A stretch of 64,000 bases of DNA from Bacillota bacterium (GTDB lineage Bacteria > Bacillota > Desulfotomaculia > Desulfotomaculales > Pelotomaculaceae), in NCBI GenBank assembly GCA_029555205.1, contig JAKPTB010000036.1:1-64000 (forward strand). Direction: 5' to 3'. Shown in pieces: positions 27,973 to 38,486 of the stretch. A model generated the notes under the pieces. That model did not search any database and had not been told where the DNA came from. It was given only the letters and a program-made list of their open reading frames with translations. Each line of letters starts with the position of its first letter. The stretch's first letter is position 1. Made by a program: the position numbers and the translations under genes.

Positions 27973-29346
27973 TTAACTTCCTGACACTCCCTGGCTTCTG
28001 AGATCCCGGAAGCGCTTTGCTTTTAGTTCATATACTGGAAGCGTCCCCGGCGGCAGTATTTCCACAGACATGTTAACCATAAAAGACAGTTGCAATGTCT
28101 CAGCCACCTTCTTGCGGATATTCTCCCACTGGCTTGGGTCTATATCTTTATTCGGCTCTACTCTAACTTTGATCTCATCCATTCCCCTTCCATTTTTTAT
28201 TGCCAAATACTCATAACTATCGGAGCATTCTTTGATTCCCCGGATTACGTTTTCTATTCCCGCCACTGATACACAAACTCCCCGCACCTTGATGATATCG
28301 CCCGTGCGTCCGCTAAAACCTTTAAATATGCTGAGCGTTCTGCCACACTTGCAGGAAGTCTCTGTATCAATGCCATTAACAATATCCCCAGACTCGAACC
28401 TGATACAGGGGTGCGATTTTCCTACCAGATCGGTAAGAACCAGTTTTCCGGATTGTCCAGGCTTAACAGGCTCATTGGTCTCCGGATCCAGTACCTCACA
28501 GTACAGCAAATCCTCGTTTATATGACCTACTCCTTCTTCACAGGTCCAGGCCATATACTGTGTCTCCTGTGTTCCGGCAAAATCGAATATTTTGCTACCC
28601 CATGCTTCTTTAAGACGCAAACCGGTATTTGGAATGGACATGGCACCCGGTTCACCACCTGTAGAGATAACCCTGACCCCAAGCGTCCGGGGATCGATAC
28701 CATTATCCTGGGCCACTTTGGCTAAATGCAATAGATATGTGGGCGTCCCCATGAGCACCGTTACACCCAGTTTTTTTATCATTTTAATACGCATCAGGCT
28801 GCTCCATGTTCCACCCGGAATCACCAAAGCGCCCACCAGATGCTCGCAAGCGTCGTAGGAGGCAGCAAGTCCCATAAAAGGTGTGAAACCAAAGGCAACA
28901 TGAACTACGTCTCCCTTTCTAATGCCTGCGGCCCAGACACTCCGCACTGCGCCTTGACAATAGACCCCAAAGTAATCTTCCTCGGTAAATGGAATAAGTA
29001 CAGGTTCACCGGTAGTTCCTGATGTCATACCTATACGAATGAATGGTCCGCGCCCGGGAACCTGCATCATTCCAAAGGGTGGATTTTTTTCCTGGCTTTC
29101 TCGAATTTCTTCCTTTTTTAAAAAAGGTATTAGCCTGATATCCTTAAGAGTTTTTAATTTTTCCGGAAAGAAGCCGGCATTTTGCCACTTTTCGCGATAA
29201 AAGGGACTCTTCTGCCATAAGTAATTAACTTGCTCTTTCAATCTTTCTAATTGAAGCTTCTTCATCACACTTCGGGGCATTACTTCAGCTGGTGACCAGT
29301 ACTTGTAATCAACTTCAGTAGTCTGTCTAACCCCTGTCATAAACAT
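27973..29346 (-). CDS. phenylacetate-CoA ligase-like (PaaK family) protein, second copy
   Basis: MTSGTTGEPVLIPF, STGGEPGAMSIPNTGLRLKEAWG, DFAGTQETQYMAW. Confidence 0.9.
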   Translation of the reverse strand: MFMTGVRQTTEVDYKYWSPAEVMPRSVMKKLQLERLKEQVNYLWQKSPFYREKWQNAGFFPEKLKTLKDIRLIPFLKKEEIRESQEKNPPFGMMQVPGRGPFIRIGMTSGTTGEPVLIPFTEEDYFGVYCQGAVRSVWAAGIRKGDVVHVAFGFTPFMGLAASYDACEHLVGALVIPGGTWSSLMRIKMIKKLGVTVLMGTPTYLLHLAKVAQDNGIDPRTLGVRVISTGGEPGAMSIPNTGLRLKEAWGSKIFDFAGTQETQYMAWTCEEGVGHINEDLLYCEVLDPETNEPVKPGQSGKLVLTDLVGKSHPCIRFESGDIVNGIDTETSCKCGRTLSIFKGFSGRTGDIIKVRGVCVSVAGIENVIRGIKECSDSYEYLAIKNGRGMDEIKVRVEPNKDIDPSQWENIRKKVAETLQLSFMVNMSVEILPPGTLPVYELKAKRFRDLRSQGVSGS

Positions 29347-29847
29347 ATAATAAACATCTCTCTTTCTCTTTTTGAATTATTCCGTATCAAGTCGCAAAAT
29401 CCCCTGATAGAGTTGTCATTATACCTTTTTATTCACCAGCTAATTAATCGGTCTAAAGACTTAATCCATTATATTCAGCATGATAACTATTGCCTGGCCA
29501 ACCTTTGTCACTTATTTCACTTGAATAGGCATAGCAAATTATTCATTGCGCTGCAATAGACATTCCTCCCTGAGTCACTTTCTTCACATGTTAAAGGCTA
29601 TTTCGCTTAGTTACTCCCGGGATTCAACTATTTTCTGAGCATAAGCAGGATTTTAATTGCAAGTAGCTCATACAGTATTTAAGTACAGGAAAACATTGAT
29701 TTTCACTATAATGACTCCTTACCCGCCAAACCTCAAGAATTTTAGTTTAATCCATTGCATACCTCCTATTTGCATGCAAAATATTTCTTTATATCGTAAT
29801 TTCCAAATCCTTGTTTTTTATCATATTACCACTCTTATATGAATTAT

Positions 29848-29892
29848 TGAAATATATGTTCGCGATTATATTAATAAGTATTGATAATAAAT
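29848..29892 (-). promoter_or_regulatory. conserved upstream element, copy B
   Basis: TGAAATATatGTTcgcGATTatATTAATAAgtattgataataaat. Confidence 0.65.
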
Positions 29893-30292
29893 ATCAATAA
29901 ATGCAGGCTCCCTATCCATAGAAACCTGCCATTTCGAAACATAAGTTTGAGTATGGACATTATATGCTCAGACAATAATAATTAGGAATACGCAGCAAAA
30001 TTTTAGGGAATGTAACTATACAGTAAAAAGTGTAGCCTATACTAAAAAATATAGCATCAATGTCATATTATGGTTGGTTCATATTTAAAATACGCTTTAA
30101 ATACAACAAATCTCCTTATTCCATTTAGGGTTGGGAGATTTGTTCGCAACATAATATAGATTCGTTTTTTTGTCTTCATTTCAGGAGTATTGATAAGAAA
30201 GTAGTTATAATTTATGGGACTCACAATTGAAACAATTTTGCAAATATTTGCATAAACTTAATACCTATCAAAGATGATTATTAATAATTCTT

Positions 30293-31288
30293 TCAAATTA
30301 GTTCAAAGTATATTACTTCCTCACTGTCAATCTTCCTGGCCATATTTTGGTTACACAAGTAGATTAAATAACTTGCCGCCACACACCCGGCAAAATACTT
30401 TAGAAGCACGGGTAACTGTTCCCAGGATGCATATTCTACATCCCATGTTATTTTGCTGGCTACCTGATATGCATTCATTCTTGATTTATCACCTAAAATA
30501 CCCAAAACCTCGTTAAGTCTAATTTCGTGATGCTGTCTTAGTTCATTAACCCTTGCCTTAACATTATTTATAGTTTTCCCGTGGGCCGGCAGAGCAAAGC
30601 TTATATCCATTTCAGCAATTTTATCAAGGCTGTCTAAATAATTTCCCAGGGGATTTGCAGACCATTTTGTGATTTTCACAGTTGGAATAATTTCATCAAG
30701 AATGTGATCACCGCAAATCAGAAACTTTTCGTTAATTTCATAGAGGCACATATGTCCAGGGGAATGTCCGGGAGTTCCCACACACTTAAATTTATAGTCC
30801 CCCACCTGGAGAAGGTCGTTTTCCCTGACAATGTGAAACAATTGCACTTTACCCATATTATGTTCTCTTGCAGGGTGTTCGTAAATAGCCTGATAGACTT
30901 CCCCCAGGGGGAATCCATGCATTAATAACAATTTTTGCATCTCGTTCAAGAACTCAGAAGTACCGGTGCAGTTCGGCACACAGCAGTTAATGAGGTGAGC
31001 GTCTAAATTGCTGCAGTATACCTTTGTAAGATCATTGGCTAAAACCGGGATCAGGCCGGAATGATCAACATGCATGTGGGTTACAAATATTTCTGTTTCT
31101 TCCAGTTTGACGTTCAGGCTTGCAAGCCCTTCAAGCATTGCTTTTTTGCATTCCTCATGATTTAATCCCGTATCTATGAGCAGGTTTCGTTTCTTGCCCT
31201 TAATCAGGTATGAGTTTAAACAAGTTAAGGGGTTTCCGGGCAGGGGGACTTCTATAATATAAATATTTGGCTGAACTTCTCTAACCAT
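30293..31288 (-). CDS. MBL-fold metallo-hydrolase, paralog of 25019-26011
   Basis: HMHVDHSG, CVGTPGHSPGHMCLYE, CGDHILDEIIP. Confidence 0.9.
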   Translation of the reverse strand: MVREVQPNIYIIEVPLPGNPLTCLNSYLIKGKKRNLLIDTGLNHEECKKAMLEGLASLNVKLEETEIFVTHMHVDHSGLIPVLANDLTKVYCSNLDAHLINCCVPNCTGTSEFLNEMQKLLLMHGFPLGEVYQAIYEHPAREHNMGKVQLFHIVRENDLLQVGDYKFKCVGTPGHSPGHMCLYEINEKFLICGDHILDEIIPTVKITKWSANPLGNYLDSLDKIAEMDISFALPAHGKTINNVKARVNELRQHHEIRLNEVLGILGDKSRMNAYQVASKITWDVEYASWEQLPVLLKYFAGCVAASYLIYLCNQNMARKIDSEEVIYFELI

Positions 31289-31373
31289 AAATGGTCAACT
31301 CCAATCAAATATTTATTAAATCTAAGATCAAAACCTGGTATTATGTCTGATCTTACCACCACTAAACAAATAA

Positions 31374-31420
31374 TGTGAAATATATGTTAAGGATTGAATT
31401 CATTATTATTACTTATTAAT
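31374..31420 (-). promoter_or_regulatory. conserved upstream element, copy C (weaker)
   Basis: TGTGAAATATatGTTaagGATTgaATTcATtAttattacttattaatg. Confidence 0.5.
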
Positions 31421-31452
31421 GTCCCAGGCATTCTTCAGCTTAAAACGGCTGA

Positions 31453-33318
31453 TTATTCTTCCCGGACATATACCCATTCCCGGGCCTCAAAGTAGCGCTG
31501 CAGTACTGCGTTGATCACATCCCGCTGTAATGGTGGTTTTATGCCTGATTTTACAGGCAGGGGTTCATCGTAAAAACGGTCGGGGAAAACATATTCCTCT
31601 ATTTTCTCGCCCTCCCGCAAGTTGAATTGATGCTGAAGATCCCATATAATGGAAGATATCTTCATAACCTCCTCTACGGTATAAGGATGACCGGTTAAAG
31701 CTGTCAGGGCCCTGGCATAAAACCCGGGTCCCAGTGCCCTGTGGACGGGCGGTCTGATGCAAAGGCCTGTGGAATTAATAATCGTAATCAGGTCCTCAGA
31801 GTATTTGGCCATCCTGGGGATATCAACTTTAGACGGAGGGTCGCCGAATATTTCCTTCTTTAGAGCTTCCGGCATATCCAGGTCATTTATGAGCTCCCCG
31901 GAAACGGAGATCTTTTCTTCAAAGGGATTAATCACCCCACCCAATAAATTATCCACCGGCGATCTGGTGCGAAGATGGTCCCCGCACCTGGTATTGGTAA
32001 GGTACCCCAGCATCCAGACATCCCATTTTCCCCTGGGGTCTCTAACGGGCATCTCTACTCCTTTAATCTGCATGGCATAATGACCACTGCCGGGGATCTT
32101 CGCCGAGGCCCTTTTAATCCCCTCGGCAAGCAGGTCGCCTACACCTTTTCTGTTACCAATGCTATCTAAGAGCCTGTAGATACCCGGAAAATCGCCCCAT
32201 GTATCAGGGACTTCCCTTCCGAATTTGCCCAGCAGGCCGTTCTGGTTAGCTTCTATGGCAAATGCCATTACACCGGAGGCAGAAATAACGTCCATACCAT
32301 ATAAATTGCATAACTCAGCACATTTAAGCATTTCAGCGTTTTCTTTAATACCCAGCTTGGCTCCGAATTCCAGAAGAAAACTCACTTCCAGCCCCTTATA
32401 CTCATATCCCCGGTATTTCCCGCTCTTAACATTTGTCCAGTGGGTACAGGCAATGGGGCAGGAGAAACAGGCCAGGTCCTTTTCTTTATATCCTTTTTCG
32501 AACACCTTGCGTCCCCGGGTTTCCTCCCAGTCATCAAATGAACCGCAAGTGAAATTATACCCGGGAAGCGCTCCGATTTTATTGTACGGGTCGGCAACCA
32601 CCATACTGCCGTAGCGCTTGGTGTACCCGAAGGATTCATGGTTAATGACCTTTTTAAAGGCTTCAGTCATGATCCCGGCAAAGCGGCGGCGGTCCGCCAC
32701 CCTGACTTCGCCTGTTCCACGAACAGCAATAGCCTTTAAATTCTTACTTCCCATTACAGCGCCCAATCCTGTCCTGCCCCAGGCACCGTGGTAATTATTC
32801 TGTACTGAAGCAAAACGGACGAGTTTTTCCCCGGCCGGGCCGATGCTGGCAACCTGAAAATCTTTTCCTTTTTCCTTTCTAATCCGGTCCACAGTTTCAC
32901 GGGTATTCAAACCCCAGAGATGGGTTGCATCCTCAATCTTAACCCGGTCATTATCAATAGTCAGATAAACCGGCGCCGGACTCTTCCCTTTCAACACAAT
33001 ATGGCTGTAACCTGCGAATCTTAATGCCGCTCCCCATAATCCCCCGCTGTTGCTTGTACCGAACCTGCCGCTCAAGGGGGATTTGGCGGTTAGTTCAGTG
33101 CGCGCGGCGGTTGGCAGCAGGGTTCCTACAAAGGCGCCGGCGCCAAAAATCAGGTTGTTCTCCGGTCCGAGGGGATCTATACCGACCGGGTTGAGGTCAT
33201 ACAATAATCTTGTATTTACCCCCACACCCCCCAGAAAATCCCTGTGTAGCTCGGTTGCGTCTTCAAAATTGATCGTCTTTTCGGTCAGATCAATTATAAG
33301 TAACTTAAACATCCTCAC
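31453..33318 (-). CDS. tungsten-type aldehyde:ferredoxin oxidoreductase family
   Basis: AARTELTAKSPLSGRFGTSNSGGLWGAALRFAGYSHIVLKGKS; SCPIACTHW; RTRSPVDNLLGG. Confidence 0.93.
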   Translation of the reverse strand: MRMFKLLIIDLTEKTINFEDATELHRDFLGGVGVNTRLLYDLNPVGIDPLGPENNLIFGAGAFVGTLLPTAARTELTAKSPLSGRFGTSNSGGLWGAALRFAGYSHIVLKGKSPAPVYLTIDNDRVKIEDATHLWGLNTRETVDRIRKEKGKDFQVASIGPAGEKLVRFASVQNNYHGAWGRTGLGAVMGSKNLKAIAVRGTGEVRVADRRRFAGIMTEAFKKVINHESFGYTKRYGSMVVADPYNKIGALPGYNFTCGSFDDWEETRGRKVFEKGYKEKDLACFSCPIACTHWTNVKSGKYRGYEYKGLEVSFLLEFGAKLGIKENAEMLKCAELCNLYGMDVISASGVMAFAIEANQNGLLGKFGREVPDTWGDFPGIYRLLDSIGNRKGVGDLLAEGIKRASAKIPGSGHYAMQIKGVEMPVRDPRGKWDVWMLGYLTNTRCGDHLRTRSPVDNLLGGVINPFEEKISVSGELINDLDMPEALKKEIFGDPPSKVDIPRMAKYSEDLITIINSTGLCIRPPVHRALGPGFYARALTALTGHPYTVEEVMKISSIIWDLQHQFNLREGEKIEEYVFPDRFYDEPLPVKSGIKPPLQRDVINAVLQRYFEAREWVYVREE

Positions 33319-33673
33319 TACCTCTTTCTTTTACCAGGGCTTTACTGGTACAGTAGGTTGCACAGAGGCCGCATTTTTTACAACCCTGTCCAATAATAAT
33401 TCTATAACTGTTTTCTGCCAGAACGCTGTTTTCTACTGTTACAAAAGAAGATGATGGTTGAAAACTGCCTTCGTTGGCCCAGGAACAAATCATTTGGCAA
33501 ATACGGCATCCCGTACAGTTTTTTTCGTTAATATTTATCCTCCACTTCACGTTAAACACCTTCCTGCAGGAAAAGTTCACATTAAAAGATGAACGGACAG
33601 ATTTTATTCCACCGGCCAAACTTTGCACATTTAATCCTTTTTCGCAACAAATAAGCAAATCCATTGAAAACAT
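33305..33673 (-). CDS. 4Fe-4S ferredoxin-like subunit
   Basis: CTGCRICQMIC and CKKCGLCATYC; true start probably internal near KWRININEKNCTGC. Confidence 0.8.
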   Translation of the reverse strand: MFSMDLLICCEKGLNVQSLAGGIKSVRSSFNVNFSCRKVFNVKWRININEKNCTGCRICQMICSWANEGSFQPSSSFVTVENSVLAENSYRIIIGQGCKKCGLCATYCTSKALVKERGSEDV

Positions 33674-33895
33674 AATGATAATTTCCAGAACCGGAGATAA
33701 AATGTGTTAAAGATATGATCTCTATATGAGAAGGCCTCTTTTTTATCTTAACATCATAAAATAAAGAAGATAAATATTATATTGAAATTACACTGATTAT
33801 CCTGGCTAATTAATCAAAACTTAATTCATTTAAAGAAATTTAACTGAGCATTACCGGACAAGCCCTGAACAAGATCATCCAGGACAATTACCTGC

Positions 33896-35227
33896 CTATC
33901 TCTTGTTGCTTTTGCGCCAGATACCAAGTTTTTGGGCGCTTTTGATCAGTGCTTCCCGGTAATCCGGATGAGCGATAGCTATCAAGGCTTCCGCCCTTTG
34001 CCAGAGGGCTTTGCCTTTAAGGGAAGCGATCCCGTACTCCGTGACCACACAGGGCGCAATGCCGCGGTGAATGGTCACGGCTGAACCTGGCTCGAGGGTC
34101 GGCCTGATCCGGGAGAATGTCTTGCCGCCTTTGCTGCAGGTAGAACTCATGCAGATAAAGCCCTTTCCCCCCTTTGAGCGGAAGGCGCCCTGGGCAAAAC
34201 AGATGGCGCCGCCGGTACCGCTGATCTGCCTGCTGCCTGAAGACTCCGAATTTATTTGACCGTAGAGGTCCACATCTATACAGCTGTTAATTGAGACAAA
34301 CTTGTCCAATTGACCGATTACACAGGGGTCGTTGGTATAATTTACGGGCATAAAAAAACACATGGGGTTGTCGTTGATAAAATCATAGGTTTTCTTTGTG
34401 CCAAGGGCTATTGTGGCAACTATTTTATATCTGTCAATATTTTTTCTTGCGCCGGTAATGCAGCCTTTTTCTACCATGTCCACCATTGAATCTACAAACA
34501 TCTCCGTGTGTATACCAAGGTCTTTTAGCCCAGAATTTGCAATCATTTCACCCACTGCATTGGGCATGCCTCCGATACCCAACTGCAGACAGCAGCCGTC
34601 TTCCAGTTGCTCAATAATTATTGAGGCAATCTTTTTGTCAATTTCACCCGGCCTGACAGAAGCTAACTCAGCAACCGGGTAGTCAGCTTCCACAACATAG
34701 TCTACTTTGGAAATATGAATGGATTCCTCCTGGCCGAGACAGCGGGGTATCCTGGGATTGACTTCAAGGATTATTTTTTTAGCCTTTTCACAGATGGCCA
34801 TGGTGTGCGAAACCTGGGGTCCGAAATTAAAAAAACCATGCCTGTCCATAGGTGTTGCCGCAATCATGGCAACGTCAACGTCAATATATTTGCGGTAGTA
34901 TTCAGGCAGCTCATGATAAACAATGGGCATATAAGAAGCCAGGCCCCGATCACTCAGTTTGCGCTCATAGTTGCTGAAATGCCAGCCGTTATAGATAAAA
35001 TGTTCCCCGTCCGGATCAACCTTAACAACTTCCGGAAAACCTGTAGCACGTGTGGTGCTGCGAATTTTTACATCCCAAAGCTCATCTTTACGGGCAGCCA
35101 AAGCCCGGTCCAGTACGACTACGGAGCCGGAGAACGACCCGTATTCTACCCAGTCACCCGGTTTAACAATTTTTACAGCTTCTTCAGGCTTTACAAGTTT
35201 TCTCTGGTATTCTTCCACGAAACTCAA
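33896..35227 (-). CDS. acetyl-CoA hydrolase/4-hydroxybutyrate CoA-transferase family
   Basis: QLGIGGMPNAVGE, HTEMFVDSMVDMVEKG, GSGGSRQISGTGG-like and ITEYGIASL-like motifs. Confidence 0.9.
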   Translation of the reverse strand: MSFVEEYQRKLVKPEEAVKIVKPGDWVEYGSFSGSVVVLDRALAARKDELWDVKIRSTTRATGFPEVVKVDPDGEHFIYNGWHFSNYERKLSDRGLASYMPIVYHELPEYYRKYIDVDVAMIAATPMDRHGFFNFGPQVSHTMAICEKAKKIILEVNPRIPRCLGQEESIHISKVDYVVEADYPVAELASVRPGEIDKKIASIIIEQLEDGCCLQLGIGGMPNAVGEMIANSGLKDLGIHTEMFVDSMVDMVEKGCITGARKNIDRYKIVATIALGTKKTYDFINDNPMCFFMPVNYTNDPCVIGQLDKFVSINSCIDVDLYGQINSESSGSRQISGTGGAICFAQGAFRSKGGKGFICMSSTCSKGGKTFSRIRPTLEPGSAVTIHRGIAPCVVTEYGIASLKGKALWQRAEALIAIAHPDYREALIKSAQKLGIWRKSNKR

Positions 35228-35328
35228 GACAATTCACTCCTTAAGGATAGAAGCAGTAGTAGAATTTAAAATTGAATGGTCTTACCGGCAAAATGGTAAT
35301 ATTCCTGGAAGTAATTGCAGCCAGCGAT

Positions 35329-35383
35329 CAAATAAGAGAGACACAAATAAGAGAGACAGGTTATCGTCTCTCTTATCTTTTTC
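35329..35383. repeat. 15-bp tandem repeat plus stem-loop (possible terminator)
   Basis: caaataagagagaca x2, then ATAAGAGAGAC-aggttatc-GTCTCTCTTAT-CTTTTT. Confidence 0.75.
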
Positions 35384-35498
35384 AGATTATTCCGGTTAAC
35401 CGTTTTTCATCCCTTTGCCTTAACCGATCCATTTTTTCTATCCTCAAAGCCCGCCGGACTCCTTTACAGATGACAATATTTCTCAACTGCTTCTGACC

Positions 35499-36653
35499 TT
35501 AGCCGGGCTGGACCCTTGATCTCAACTTTTCAATAATCCCGGGCATTATGTCGATAAATTCGTCCACATCTTTTTCCTTGTTAGCCATGCCCAGGGTCAG
35601 GCGCAGCGACCCGTGTGCCATTGTACGCGGGATACCCATAGCCAGGAGCACGTGCGACGGGTTCACAGAGCCGGTGCTGCAAGCCGAACCGCTGGAGGCA
35701 GCCACACCGTGCATATCCAGGTTTAAGAGCATAGTTCCCCCGTCAATATATTCAAAAACGAAGTTAACGTTATTGGGCAGGCGCTGGGTCGGGTGTCCGG
35801 CCAGTTTGACATGGTCAATCCTTTCAGTAATTCCTTTGATCAGTTTATCCCGTAAAACAGTTAGACGGGCACTTTCCTCCGCCAGATTCCTGGCAGCAAG
35901 TTCAGCAGCTTTACCCAGGGCCACTATGCCCGGGACATTTTCTGTTCCAGGCCGGCGCTCCCGTTCCTGGCCGCCGCCAAAATTATAAGGACGCCAGGTG
36001 ATGCCCTGTTTGATATAGAGAGCACCGATCCCTTTGGGCGCATAAATCTTGTGGCCGGATATGGAAAGAAGATCTACTTTCAGCTCGTTCACGTCAACCG
36101 GTATTTTACCCATGCTCTGTACCGCGTCGGTATGAAACAGGATCCCTTTTTTCCGGGCTATTTCCCCTATTTCAGATATGGGTTGAATAGTCCCCACTTC
36201 GTTGTTGGCATGCATAACTGTAATCAAGATCGTGCTGTCCTTTATAACCCCTTCCAAGTCCTCGGGATTGACCATACCGTAACCGTCCACGGGTAAAACA
36301 GTCAGCTCGAAACCTTCTTTCTCAAGGGCTTTGCAGGTATTCAGTACTGCATGGTGCTCCACAGCGGTGGTGATAATATGGTTGCCTTTTTTCCTGTTGG
36401 CGTAAGCAGCTCCTTTAATCGCAAGGTGGTCAGATTCTGTGCCGCCGCTTGTAAAAACGATTTCTTCCTTTTTTGCTCCGATACTTTCCGCAACTCTAGA
36501 CCTGGCCGCATCAACCGCCTTTTTAGCTTCCCTCCCGAAGGAATGGATACTGGATGGATTGCCGAAAATACCTGTTACACAACGAAACATTTCTTCGGCA
36601 ACTTCCGGGTGAACCGGCGTAGTGGCGCTGTGGTCAAAATATATTTTACTCAT
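35499..36653 (-). CDS. cysteine desulfurase, NifS/IscS family
   Basis: MSKIYFDHSATTPVHPEV, HTDAVQSMGKIPVDV, SGHKIYAPKG, SSGSACSTGS. Confidence 0.93.
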   Translation of the reverse strand: MSKIYFDHSATTPVHPEVAEEMFRCVTGIFGNPSSIHSFGREAKKAVDAARSRVAESIGAKKEEIVFTSGGTESDHLAIKGAAYANRKKGNHIITTAVEHHAVLNTCKALEKEGFELTVLPVDGYGMVNPEDLEGVIKDSTILITVMHANNEVGTIQPISEIGEIARKKGILFHTDAVQSMGKIPVDVNELKVDLLSISGHKIYAPKGIGALYIKQGITWRPYNFGGGQERERRPGTENVPGIVALGKAAELAARNLAEESARLTVLRDKLIKGITERIDHVKLAGHPTQRLPNNVNFVFEYIDGGTMLLNLDMHGVAASSGSACSTGSVNPSHVLLAMGIPRTMAHGSLRLTLGMANKEKDVDEFIDIMPGIIEKLRSRVQPG

Positions 36654-36809
36654 TTTACCCTCCTAAGTTGCCCTGCCCAATCATATCCCCGGTAATCCTG
36701 CAGGATCCAGCCGGAGAAATATCAGCATGAGGCATAAGAATGTAAACGCCGGCTTGGATAACCAGGAACACCCATTCTTAAAGCCCTTGAAATAGATCAT
36801 CAAGCGGGA

Positions 36810-37961
36810 TTAAATTTCTTCCGTATTAAAAATCCCGGCAAAGGTTGTTACCGGTTCAATAAACACTTCCAGGGTTCCTCCACAGGACATGCCTTCAGCT
36901 GCAGCTATGTCCGCAGTCATGGACACCCTGTGAACCCGGGGAACACCCTCATCAATAACATCCAGCGCCTGAAGGCGTACTTCCGATTCACCGCAGCATC
37001 CGCCGCCGATTGTTCCCAGGGTGCGTCCGTCCCTGTATACCAGCATTCTCGCGCCTGCTTTACGGGGTGTTGAGCCCTTTGTCCTAAAAATTGTAGCCAG
37101 CGCCGCAGGCGTTTTCTCAAGAGCCGCTCTAATGGCTGCTTGCAGCGCATCCTTATCAGATGCGGAGGGCAGCTCACTGTTGTTTACCCGGGAGTCCTTC
37201 GGGGTACAGCAATCCACTAAAGAAACGGCGCTCCCGCCACGACGCTCCTTGACCAATTCAGCTGCAATACATACCGCAATCTCAGCTGGTGTTTGCGCTC
37301 CTATATCCAGACCTATGGGCATATGAACCTTCTCAATTTTCTCCATTTCGATTCCGTCTTCGAGGAGCTGCTCCCTGATTGCTTTCACCTTGCGCCTGCT
37401 GCCGATCATACCCAGGTAAGCTACCGGATACCTGATCACCCTGCGCAAACAATCCATATCATTCATGTGTCCCCTGGTAGCAATCACAACACTGGAGGCA
37501 GGCCCCAGTTTCAGATAGTTTTCTACTTCATCAAAGCTGCAACAGATAGTTTTGTAAACCCCTGTAAAGCGTCCAGGAGATGCAAAATCGGGACGGTCAT
37601 CAACCACTGTAACACGATAATCCAGCAAGTTGCCTATATTTGCCAGTGGCTGAGCGATATGCCCCCCGCCAAATATGATCAATTCGGGAGTCTCCAGAGT
37701 GGGATCAATCATAACAGTGGCACTTTGCTCCGGTTTGTCCGGGTTAACCAGGTTGGCCACCGCAAACATTCCGTTATACTCCCTGGCCCGGACCAATTGT
37801 TCTACCTGCTTTTCGAGCCAGGTCAGGTTAAGGCTCCCCTTTTTCTCCGAGCCTTCGTTTATCAGCATTAATTTTGCTCCAAGCATGTCTTCTCCCAGGT
37901 TTTCCTGTCCTATTACGGTGACTATGGTATTTCCCTGCTGCAGGTTGATTTCCATATTCAT
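36810..37961 (-). CDS. XdhC/CoxI family molybdoenzyme maturation factor (permuted/duplicated architecture)
   Basis: IIFGGGHIAQPLANIGNLLDYRVTVVDDRP precedes ATIFRTKGSTPRKAGARMLVYRDGRTLGTIGGGCCGESEVRLQAL. Confidence 0.88.
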   Translation of the reverse strand: MNMEINLQQGNTIVTVIGQENLGEDMLGAKLMLINEGSEKKGSLNLTWLEKQVEQLVRAREYNGMFAVANLVNPDKPEQSATVMIDPTLETPELIIFGGGHIAQPLANIGNLLDYRVTVVDDRPDFASPGRFTGVYKTICCSFDEVENYLKLGPASSVVIATRGHMNDMDCLRRVIRYPVAYLGMIGSRRKVKAIREQLLEDGIEMEKIEKVHMPIGLDIGAQTPAEIAVCIAAELVKERRGGSAVSLVDCCTPKDSRVNNSELPSASDKDALQAAIRAALEKTPAALATIFRTKGSTPRKAGARMLVYRDGRTLGTIGGGCCGESEVRLQALDVIDEGVPRVHRVSMTADIAAAEGMSCGGTLEVFIEPVTTFAGIFNTEEI

Positions 37962-38423
37962 TACCTCCTAAGGTCTAAATCCAGCAACATTCAGCTGCTC
38001 TGTTTACTTTTCGAAGATACACAAGCTTCTCACTTAAAGTAAAAAAAATATTAATAAATAATTTTCATCCAGCACACCCATAACAACATGACAACACATA
38101 CACTGGCGAATAGCCCTGGATTCAACGTACTTGACCCGGCCGGCAGAGCTGCCGCGGCATTTATTATATCCTCTTCGCGGTCAGCCATTCTCTTAAAAAT
38201 ACTGGTAGATTTTTGTCAGGCACCGCAACCCGTCCCGGCGCCCAACCGGGATAACCCCCGGAAAACCTTAAAGCTATTTATTTTTTTCCTGCTTATAAAC
38301 TCCACAACCGGTAATTAGAGCATATTTATAAGGATCTGTTTTTGGAATTACAAATCAACAGTTTTGCAGAGGTAATGACTTTAAAGATTCTACGGCAAGA
38401 ATTAACCTGGGTATAATCTAATA

Positions 38424-38451
38424 GGTGAGAGACGATCGCTCGTCTCTCACC
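38424..38451. terminator. perfect 12-bp stem-loop at the 3' end of the hydroxylase operon
   Basis: GGTGAGAGACGA-tcgc-TCGTCTCTCACC; no strong T tract. Confidence 0.6.
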
Positions 38452-38486
38452 CAGCTGAAGTATCCAGAGCTTTTAGCTTTTAAGAT

